From the NCBI GenBank assembly GCA_002304785.1, contig DBMG01000061.1, forward strand, positions 1 through 18,284: a DNA stretch of 18,284 nucleotides. Reading direction: 5' to 3'. The position numbers and the translations under genes were made by a program. The notes beneath the pieces were generated by a model. It was not told the DNA's origin. It saw only the letters and a program-made list of their open reading frames with translations, and ran no database searches. This DNA is from Candidatus Accumulibacter sp. UBA704 (GTDB taxonomy: Bacteria; Pseudomonadota; Gammaproteobacteria; Burkholderiales; Rhodocyclaceae). Below are positions 1-6,615 of the stretch, in pieces (within the stretch, counting starts at the first letter, position 1; the number at the start of each line of letters is the position of its first letter).

Positions 1-393
1 GCCGGCTGCATTTTTTTTGTCGTTTGAAGGAGCGGGCACCCCCTAATTAAAGGGGGTGCCGTTGCCCGTGCTACATGCTGCTTCAAGAGGATCGTTCAGG
101 CGTGCTTCATGCCTCTGGAATTCACTATACGGACACCGTGATATTCTGTAAATCCGATGGAATCAATATTTACTATTTTTGGATTTGATAAGCCAGGAAC
201 CGGAATCCATCGTTTGCCTGTTATCGTGTCGCCGCGCGAGCGACTCATTCGTCGCCGGAATTGCTGGCTGCTGATCGAGGCTTCGATAGTTGAATAGACT
301 ATAAGGGCCGAACGGAATTGCTGTAAATCCAGCGCCGGAAATACTGGTTATCTGCTGGAAAAATATCCCAATCGAGAATCGCCGCAGAGGAGA
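1..393. other. Non-coding region downstream of the metallophosphoesterase gene
   Basis: I find no convincing gene here on either strand. It is visibly more AT-rich than the flanking genes around 120-190. It contains a perfect GC hairpin (35-60), a small hairpin (arms 240-244 and 251-255), and short direct repeats: CTGTAAATCC at 146-155 and 321-330, and CGGAATTGCTG at 256-266 and 313-323. The repeats could be remnants of a decayed element or duplication. No tRNA cloverleaf, CRISPR-like periodicity or transposase fragment was recognised. It probably includes the 3' end of the minus-strand mutS-phosphoesterase transcript. Confidence 0.5.
35..60. other. Perfect inverted repeat, possible terminator-like hairpin
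   Basis: The arms GGCACCCCCT (35-44) and AGGGGGTGCC (51-60) are exact complements over 10 bp, with a 6-base AT loop. The stem is very GC-rich and should fold strongly as RNA or single-stranded DNA. Neither strand has a T-tract directly after the stem, so it does not fit a classical rho-independent terminator. It could cap or protect a 3' end, or mark the end of a gene outside the window. Confidence 0.55.
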
Positions 394-1311
394 CTATTCG
401 GGCTGGTAAGGGCGTGTCTCGAAACGGAAGAGCGATGGGTTGGTGTCGTCGATATAGACTTTCACCCAGCCCATGAAGGGAAAGCCAAAGGTTTCCAGAC
501 GGGTGAAATTCTCCACTCGCTGCCTCGTTTGCGGATGGCGCATTGGTTGATCGACGCGCTGATAGTGGGTGTCTCCGTGCACCAGCAGGACTTGTCCCGG
601 AAAAGCGAGGGTTTCGCTGCGCAGCGTATTGAACAGTTCCGTAAAGGAACGGTTCACCAGACCTGCTTCGAAGAACTTGAAACCCATATCGGCCTGCATG
701 ACGACCACGATGCCCCGCAGTTTTTCCCTGCGGGCGAGGGTGAATCCCTGTTTCAGCCATTCGATGACGACGCGGTTGCGCTTGAGAAACTCATCGCGCG
801 GTTGGGCGGCGATGCCCGCATTGTTATCGGGGCCGGGAACGTTCAGGGTGACGAAAAGAACCGGGCCGAAACGATACCGCAGATGCTCGGGATACGCTGC
901 GGATTGTTGCTCGACGGGGATCCGCTTCCTGCCTAGCGAAAAGGGCTCCTGAAAAAACACGCGACGCAGGGCATCGAGCCTCTCTTCCGGATCATATCCC
1001 CCGGCACTGACGCTCCGGCAATCCATCCATTCGTTGTCGCCGGGAACGAAGACGAATGGCACGCTGGAAGCATCGAACAATTCCTTGCGGTCCAGAAACA
1101 GTTCGTCGGAGCACCGGACACTGCCAAATTTGATGTCTCCGGCGTGTACGATGAGTTCGGGCGATTCCGCGGCGATCTGTTCGAGCATACGCGGCAATTC
1201 GCGGCGTTCATAGTTGCTGTAAGGCGTGTCGCCAATGGCCACGAAGCGCCAAGTTTCGGCGTGAGCAGAGCCAAGCAGCAGCCAACCCAGCAATGCGATG
1301 AAGACTCTCAT
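394..1311 (-). CDS. Secreted calcineurin-like metallophosphoesterase
   Basis: This 305-residue protein is probably exported. Residues 1-18 form a short signal peptide (MRV start, hydrophobic core, AHA cleavage site before Glu19). The metallophosphoesterase fold is indicated by metal-ligand motifs in the usual order: IGD with Asp28, HAGD with Asp59, PGDNEW (91-95 region, in place of the canonical GNHE/D), and HGDTHY near the C-terminus. The GDNEW-x-DC variant is typical of a bacterial calcineurin-like subfamily. Expected activity is metal-dependent phosphoester hydrolysis in the periplasm; the substrate cannot be told from sequence. Its ATG overlaps the TGA of mutS by 4 bases, so it is very likely translationally coupled to mutS. 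No separate promoter is needed. A role linked to mismatch repair is not implied. Confidence 0.85.
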   Translation of the reverse strand: MRVFIALLGWLLLGSAHAETWRFVAIGDTPYSNYERRELPRMLEQIAAESPELIVHAGDIKFGSVRCSDELFLDRKELFDASSVPFVFVPGDNEWMDCRSVSAGGYDPEERLDALRRVFFQEPFSLGRKRIPVEQQSAAYPEHLRYRFGPVLFVTLNVPGPDNNAGIAAQPRDEFLKRNRVVIEWLKQGFTLARREKLRGIVVVMQADMGFKFFEAGLVNRSFTELFNTLRSETLAFPGQVLLVHGDTHYQRVDQPMRHPQTRQRVENFTRLETFGFPFMGWVKVYIDDTNPSLFRFETRPYQPE

Positions 1312-3905
1312 CGACTCAGAGATTTCAAGTCATATAGGGCGTCGAGCGCCTGTTTCGGTGTCAGTTCGTTCGGGTCGATGGCGGCCAGGCGCTCGAGTGC
1401 CGGATGCGCTTCCGGCTCCGGCGCTTCGGGTACCGCGGCGAACAGGTCCGGCTGCAAGGGGTTGATCGATGCGCGCTGTTCGAATTCGCGCAACTGACGC
1501 TTGGCGGCCTTAACGACCGACGATGGAATCCCCGCCAGAGCCGCGACCTGGATCCCGTAGCTCTGGTTGGCCGGGCCTTCCTCGACGGCGTGCAGGAAGA
1601 CGATTTTCTCGCCGTGCTCCACGGCATCGAGATGGACATTCGCCAATTCCGGATATTCGTTGGCCAGCAGCGTGAGTTCGAAGTAGTGGGTGGCGAATAG
1701 CGTCAGCGCGCGGTTCTTCTCGACGAGGTGGCGGCAGATGGCGAAAGCCAGCGCCATCCCGTCGAACGTCGAGGTGCCACGGCCGACCTCGTCCATCAGC
1801 ACCAAGCTGTTGGCCGTGGCGTGGTGCAGGATGGCGGCCGACTCAGTCATTTCGACCATGAACGTGGAACGGCCGGAAGCCAGGTCGTCGGCGGCGCCGA
1901 TGCGGGTGAAAATCTGGTCGAGCGGGCCGAGCACGACGTGGCTGGCCGGGACGAAACTGCCGACGTGCGCCATCAGCGCGATCAGTGCCGTTTGGCGCAT
2001 GTACGTCGATTTTCCGCCCATGTTGGGGCCGGTGATGAGCAACAGGCGGCGGTTGTCGCCCAAGCGCGTGTCGTTGGCGATGAACGATTCGCCACCAGCG
2101 AGTTCGTTTTCGACGACCGGATGCCGCCCGCCTTCGATGAGCACGCCGGGTTCGTCGGAGAACACCGGGCGGCTGTAGTTGCGCGCCAGGGCGACATCGG
2201 CCAAGGCGGCCAGCAGGTCGACATGCGCCACGGCGTGGGCGATGCGCTGCAGTTGCGGGAGATCGACCTGCAGTGCCGACAGGACGGCCTCGTATAGCAG
2301 TTTTTCGCGTGCCAGCGCGCGGTCCTGCGCGGACAAGGCCTTGTCCTCGAACGCCTTCAGTTCCGGCGTGATGTAGCGCTCGGCGTTCTTCAGCGTCTGC
2401 CGGCGTCGGTAATCATCGGGCACCTTGGCGGCGTTGGCGTTGGTAATCTCGATGTAGAAGCCGTGCACGCGGTTGTACTCAACCTTCAGGCTGGCGATGC
2501 CGGTGCGCTCGCGTTCGCGCGCCTCCAGTTCGACGAGGAAGGCACCGCAGTTGTCGTTGATGCCTCGCAATTCATCCAAATCCGCGTCGTAGCCGTCGGC
2601 GATGACGCCGCCCTCGCGCAACAGCGAGGCCGGTTCCGGCTGAATGGCGCGGCTCAGCAGGTCGAGTGCGCTGTCCGGCGTGGCCAGTTCGGCCAGCAGG
2701 TCGCGCAACAACGGGGCCGGCGCGTCGGCCAGCGGGGCACGCAGTTCGGCTAGGCGGTGCAGGCTGTCGCGCAGGCTCGAGAGGTCGCGCGGCCGGGCGC
2801 TGAACAATGCGACGCGGCCGGCGATGCGCTCGATGTCGGCGAAGCCGCGCAACGCTTGGCGGACGGTACGCAAGCATTGCCCGTTGTCATCGATCAGCGA
2901 TTCGATGGCGGCGTGGCGTGCGGCCGGGATCGCCGGGTCGCGCAACGGATGGTGCAACGCATGGCGCAGCGCGCGCGATCCCATCGAAGTGACGCAAGTG
3001 TCGAGCAGGCTGAACAGCGTTGGCGCTGGCTGGCCGCGCAGTGTTTCGGTCAGTTCCAGATTGCGTCGGGTGGCGGTGTCGAGTCCCAGGAAGGTGCCGT
3101 CACGCTCGACGATCAGCGCCTGCACGTGCGGCAGGGAGCGTGTTTGGGTGGCCTGGGCGTAGCGCAGCAGCGCACCGGCAGCGGCGATCGCCGAGCGCAG
3201 GCCGTCGGCGCCAAAACCCGAGAGCGAGGCCGTCTTGAAATGGGCACACAGTTCGCGTGCCGCTGCTTCACTGTCGAAATGCCAGTCGGGCTGACGGGTG
3301 ATCGTTACCTGGGCGGCTTCCGGTGCAAACGGCAGTTCAAGACCTTCCGGCACGATGATTTCGGCCGGGCGGATGCGTTCGATCGTTGCCGCCAGCTTCT
3401 CCGGCGCGATTTCGCAGACACGGAATTCCCCGCTGGCAAGATTCAGCCAAGCCAACCCAAACTGTTGTCGCGTTCCTGATAAAGCCAAGAGCAGCGAGTC
3501 GCGCTTGTCATCGAGCAGGGCCGCGTCGGTCAGCGTGCCGGGCGTGACGATGCGCGACACGGCGCGCTCGACCGGTCCCTTGCTGGTCGCCGGGTCGCCG
3601 ACCTGTTCGCAGATCACCACCGATTCGCCGAGCTTGACTAGGCGCGCCAGGTACTGTTCGACGGCGTGATAGGGCACGCCGGCCATCTTGATCGGCACAC
3701 CCGCACTCTGGCCACGCGTGGTCAGTGTTATGTCGAGCAGTCGCGCGGCCTTTTCGGCGTCTTCGTAGAACAACTCGTAGAAGTCGCCCATTCGATAAAA
3801 GAGCAGCAAGCCGGGGTACTTCGATTTCAGCCCCAGATACTGCTGCATCATCGGGGTGTGCTTTCCCAGCGTGTTGTCGTTATTTGAAGGGTCTTTTTGC
3901 ATCAT
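1308..3905 (-). CDS. mutS: DNA mismatch repair ATPase MutS
   Basis: MutS recognises mismatches and small loops in DNA and recruits MutL. At 865 residues it is close to the E. coli length (853). The N-terminal mismatch-binding motif GDFYELF carries Phe42 and Glu44, equivalent to the Phe-x-Glu that stacks on the mismatch. The connector, core/lever and clamp regions follow. The C-terminal ABC-type ATPase has Walker A GPNMGGKST (626-634) and Walker B LVLMDE with Asp705/Glu706, followed by GRGTSTFDG. The chosen ATG keeps the conserved HTPMMQQYL segment (16-24), so the later Met pair at 19-20 is not the start. The upstream region has only a weak ribosome-binding site, and the promoter is not obvious (a TAAGAT hexamer on the minus strand at 3951-3956 lacks a good -35). 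The phosphoesterase gene follows with an ATGA overlap. Confidence 0.98.
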   Translation of the reverse strand: MMQKDPSNNDNTLGKHTPMMQQYLGLKSKYPGLLLFYRMGDFYELFYEDAEKAARLLDITLTTRGQSAGVPIKMAGVPYHAVEQYLARLVKLGESVVICEQVGDPATSKGPVERAVSRIVTPGTLTDAALLDDKRDSLLLALSGTRQQFGLAWLNLASGEFRVCEIAPEKLAATIERIRPAEIIVPEGLELPFAPEAAQVTITRQPDWHFDSEAAARELCAHFKTASLSGFGADGLRSAIAAAGALLRYAQATQTRSLPHVQALIVERDGTFLGLDTATRRNLELTETLRGQPAPTLFSLLDTCVTSMGSRALRHALHHPLRDPAIPAARHAAIESLIDDNGQCLRTVRQALRGFADIERIAGRVALFSARPRDLSSLRDSLHRLAELRAPLADAPAPLLRDLLAELATPDSALDLLSRAIQPEPASLLREGGVIADGYDADLDELRGINDNCGAFLVELEARERERTGIASLKVEYNRVHGFYIEITNANAAKVPDDYRRRQTLKNAERYITPELKAFEDKALSAQDRALAREKLLYEAVLSALQVDLPQLQRIAHAVAHVDLLAALADVALARNYSRPVFSDEPGVLIEGGRHPVVENELAGGESFIANDTRLGDNRRLLLITGPNMGGKSTYMRQTALIALMAHVGSFVPASHVVLGPLDQIFTRIGAADDLASGRSTFMVEMTESAAILHHATANSLVLMDEVGRGTSTFDGMALAFAICRHLVEKNRALTLFATHYFELTLLANEYPELANVHLDAVEHGEKIVFLHAVEEGPANQSYGIQVAALAGIPSSVVKAAKRQLREFEQRASINPLQPDLFAAVPEAPEPEAHPALERLAAIDPNELTPKQALDALYDLKSLSR

Positions 3906-4061
3906 TCGTTGGCGTGTTTCGATGACGGGAGTGCCTGCGGCAAGGGTGGCATCTTACCAGCCTGGACACGCATGGTCGAAAAAAGGCCGAGTGCCCGCCG
4001 ATGACCTAAGATGATTCTGGAAACCGGATTTTTCAGTCATTGAGCGAAGAAAGGAGTTCAC

Positions 4062-4526
4062 ATGTTCATCACATCGAGTGCCTTCCTGTCCGGGGAATCG
4101 ATACCCAAGCTCCATACCTGCGAAGGGCGTAACGTTTCTCCATCGCTGGCCTGGGGAGATGTTCCGTCGGGCGCGAAAAGCCTGGTCCTGATCGTCGACG
4201 ATCCCGATGCGCCGGATCCGGCCGCACCGCGCATGACGTGGGTGCACTGGCTGCTGTACAACCTGCCGGTCGACGGCAACGGTTTGCCAGAAGCGGTACA
4301 GACATTGCCCGCGGGATGCAGGGAAGGATTGAATGACTGGAAACGCGCTGGTTACGGCGGACCGTGTCCGCCCATCGGGAGGCATCGTTATTTCCACAAG
4401 CTCTACGCGCTTGATGTCGTTCTTCCTGACCTGGAGATGCCCGACAAGAAACGACTCGAACAGGCCATGCTCGGACATGTCGTTGGCGAAGCTCAATTGA
4501 TAGGCACGTATCAGAAGGGGCTTTGA
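4062..4526 (+). CDS. YbhB/YbcL-type PEBP (Raf kinase inhibitor-like) protein
   Basis: This is a 154-residue cytoplasmic-type protein of the bacterial phosphatidylethanolamine-binding protein family (E. coli YbhB and YbcL are similar in length). The ligand-pocket signatures are visible: DDPDAPDP at 46-53, the W-V-H-W-L-L-Y-N-L-P segment, and GPCPP followed by G-x-HRYFHKLYALD near the C-terminus. No signal peptide is seen, so it resembles YbhB more than periplasmic YbcL. The biochemical role of the bacterial members is poorly defined; they bind small anionic ligands or phospholipid headgroups. A clear ribosome-binding site, AAGGAG at 4051-4056, fixes the ATG. It is divergent from mutS across about 156 bases, and the next gene follows downstream on the same strand. 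Confidence 0.92.
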   Translation: MFITSSAFLSGESIPKLHTCEGRNVSPSLAWGDVPSGAKSLVLIVDDPDAPDPAAPRMTWVHWLLYNLPVDGNGLPEAVQTLPAGCREGLNDWKRAGYGGPCPPIGRHRYFHKLYALDVVLPDLEMPDKKRLEQAMLGHVVGEAQLIGTYQKGL

Positions 4527-4574
4527 TTGGGGTTCTGCCCCGAGTCTGTGTCTCCTCTGCCCGAGAGGTCGGTG

Positions 4575-5324
4575 ATGGGTGCGATCCGAATAGCGATAGA
4601 GCTGCGTTTCTACGCCGAGCTTGCCGACTTTCTGCCCGGCGCGTTGCGTGGCCGCAGCTTCGAGCATGCGGTGGCTACGCATGAAACCGTCAAGCACATC
4701 ATCGAGGCCCTGGGCGTGCCGCATACGGAAGTCGGCTTGTTGCTGATCAACGGCGAGTCAGCAAGCATGGATCGGCGGTTGGAGGCGAATGACCGGGTGG
4801 CGGTTTTTCCCGCGTTGCGCCGCCTGGCGCCGCCTTGCGCAGTCGAGCCGCGATTTGCTGCCGATTCACATCTGGGACGCCTGGCGCGTTACCTGCGTTT
4901 TTGCGGTTTCGATACCCTCTGGGACAACGCCTGGGATGATGCCGATCTGGTTGCTATTGCCACCGGGGAAGCTCGCGTTGTCTTGACCCGCGATCGCGCT
5001 TTGTTAATGCACCGGACGTTGTCACAGGGATGCTACCTGCGCGATACGGCGCCCTTGGCGCAATTGGCGGATGTGGGAGCGCGCTATGCACTCGCGCTAG
5101 GCAGCGGAAAACCGGCGCGGTGCCTGGAATGCAACGAACGGCTCGATCGTGCGCCCAAGCAGGACGTTGCCGGGCGCCTGCTTCCGGGAACGCTTGCCGG
5201 ATTCGACGAGTTCTGGCATTGCGGACGGTGCGACGGTGTGTTCTGGCGCGGGTCGCACTGGAGGCGCATGCGCGAAGTCGTCGACGGCGTTGCTCGGGCG
5301 ATAGCGAATGGCCTCGGCCAGTAA
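4575..5324 (+). CDS. ThiS/MoaD-like plus Mut7-C (PIN-like RNase fold, zinc ribbon) protein
   Basis: This two-domain protein has 249 residues from the preferred ATG at 4575, preceded by GAGAGG. A TTG at 4527 would add 16 non-conserved residues. Residues about 1-80 resemble the ubiquitin-like Ub-Mut7C domain (beta-grasp, ThiS/MoaD-like). The rest matches the Mut7-C domain: ADSHLGRLARYLRFCGFDT, DADLVAIA and LTRDRALL hold the conserved acidic residues of a PIN-like nuclease fold. A C-terminal zinc ribbon has Cys183-x2-Cys186 and Cys216-x2-Cys219. The family is predicted to be an RNase or RNA-binding module, but its bacterial function is not established. The beta-grasp domain has no C-terminal GG, so sulfur carriage is unlikely. 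The last 17 bases overlap the next gene, implying coupling. Confidence 0.85.
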   Translation: MGAIRIAIELRFYAELADFLPGALRGRSFEHAVATHETVKHIIEALGVPHTEVGLLLINGESASMDRRLEANDRVAVFPALRRLAPPCAVEPRFAADSHLGRLARYLRFCGFDTLWDNAWDDADLVAIATGEARVVLTRDRALLMHRTLSQGCYLRDTAPLAQLADVGARYALALGSGKPARCLECNERLDRAPKQDVAGRLLPGTLAGFDEFWHCGRCDGVFWRGSHWRRMREVVDGVARAIANGLGQ

Positions 5325-6558
5325 TTTCGGCGAGAGGATACGTGCCGGCAGGCCGCTGATCCTTTTCGGAGCCGTCGACCGGCACAATTTTGGCGACCTG
5401 CTGCTCGGCGAAATTGCCAGGGTTCTGGTCAGTCCCGTTCCAGTCGTGTTAGCCGGGCTGGCCGACCGCGATCTTTCGGCGCACGGCGGCGGGAGAGTCC
5501 GCGCCATTACTGCTCTGGCGAAGGAATGGGGCGATTGCCCGGCGAACGTCCTGCACGTGGGCGGGGAGTTGCTGACCTGCACGCTGTACGAGGCTGCAGT
5601 CATGCTGCAATCGGATGAGGAAGCGCAGCGCGCTATTACCCGCGATAAAGGCGATTCAAATGGAGCCCGCGAGTGGGCGACGCGCTGCCTGGGTCTGGAC
5701 CAGACGATTGCCTACCTCGTGTCCCGGGGACTGTTTGGCCGTTCCGCCTTTTTCGGCTATCTCGGCGTGGGCGGAATGGAGCTGAATTTGCAGCCGGACG
5801 AGGTGCGCAGGGAAGTCTGCTCACGCGTCGGTGAAGCTGACTTCGTCTGGGTACGCGACCGGGAAACGCATCGGCAGCTGGCAATGGCGGGAATACCTAC
5901 GAGACTGGCGCCCGATCCGGCCGAACTGACGGCTATCCTGTTTGGTGGCCTCGCCGAGGAACGAGCGTTGGCGAAGCGACAGCGGACAATCGGCGAACGT
6001 TTTCCTGCGGGTTACCTCGCCGTGCAGTTCAGCGCCGATTTCGGCGATGACGCGACGCTCGCAATCATCGGGGGGCAACTACGGCAGATTCAGCGGGGGC
6101 ACGGCCTCGGCATCGTGTTTTTTCGAGCCGGCGCGGCACCATGGCATGACAGCGTGGAAGTCTATGGCCGATTGCTGCGCGGAACGTGTGAGTCCAATGC
6201 CATCATCTTCGATTCTCCGAACATCTGGGATATCTGCGCCCTGTTGGCCCGAAGCCGCGGGTTTGTAGGGTCGAGCCTGCATGGGCGCATCGTTGCCGAA
6301 GCGTTCGGCAAGCCGGCAGTCAGCCTGGCGCGGATAGAGGGAGACCCGTCGAAGGCCGGTGTTTACGTTGAGTCCTGGCGTCCGGATGCCTCAGGGACTG
6401 TCGTAGTACCTGAAAACATTCGCGCAGCATGGCGTCGCGCGTTGCTCTTGAAACCGGGAAATCAGCGGAATTGCCAACGGGTGGTTGCAGTTGTTGACGC
6501 CTTCCGGGAGGCCCTCGGTTTGGCGCCGCTGTGCGCAGGGACTAGTATTCAACTATGA
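5308..6558 (+). CDS. Polysaccharide pyruvyl transferase family protein
   Basis: This 416-residue protein has the two hallmarks of the PS_pyruv_trans family (CsaB/WcaK/EpsO-like). Near the N-terminus is a glycine-rich G-A-V-D-R-H-N-F-G-D-L-L segment with Asn27, Gly29 and Asp30. In the C-terminal half is SSLHGRIVAEAFGKP (322-336), with the conserved His325. Family members transfer pyruvyl from PEP to sugars as ketals on exopolysaccharides or cell-wall polymers, but many are of unknown specificity. No glycosyltransferase, flippase or export gene is nearby, so this is an orphan copy. The ATG lies inside the 3' end of the Mut7-C gene, out of frame with it, so translation is probably coupled. No membrane segment or signal peptide is evident. 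The substrate is unknown. Confidence 0.8.
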   Translation: MASASNFGERIRAGRPLILFGAVDRHNFGDLLLGEIARVLVSPVPVVLAGLADRDLSAHGGGRVRAITALAKEWGDCPANVLHVGGELLTCTLYEAAVMLQSDEEAQRAITRDKGDSNGAREWATRCLGLDQTIAYLVSRGLFGRSAFFGYLGVGGMELNLQPDEVRREVCSRVGEADFVWVRDRETHRQLAMAGIPTRLAPDPAELTAILFGGLAEERALAKRQRTIGERFPAGYLAVQFSADFGDDATLAIIGGQLRQIQRGHGLGIVFFRAGAAPWHDSVEVYGRLLRGTCESNAIIFDSPNIWDICALLARSRGFVGSSLHGRIVAEAFGKPAVSLARIEGDPSKAGVYVESWRPDASGTVVVPENIRAAWRRALLLKPGNQRNCQRVVAVVDAFREALGLAPLCAGTSIQL

Positions 6559-6615
6559 GCGCAGCTCCAGCGACGTCGGCCGTGGTTGCCCGGAACAGGA
6601 AAGAAAGGACTCTCC

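Noticed and set aside
35..60. Classical rho-independent terminator
   Set aside because: The stem is strong but neither strand has the required T-tract directly downstream; it is listed only as a hairpin.
75..188. 37-codon open frame in the left non-coding region
   Set aside because: It has no ribosome-binding site, no recognisable motif, and AT-rich composition unlike the neighbouring genes.
299..760. 153-codon minus-strand frame overlapping the phosphoesterase gene
   Set aside because: Most of it is out-of-frame shadow of the metallophosphoesterase gene, and it has no family signature.
4527..4574. TTG start of the Mut7-C gene immediately after the PEBP stop
   Set aside because: The added 16 residues look non-conserved and the ATG at 4575 has a GAGAGG upstream. 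The TTG remains possible but less likely.
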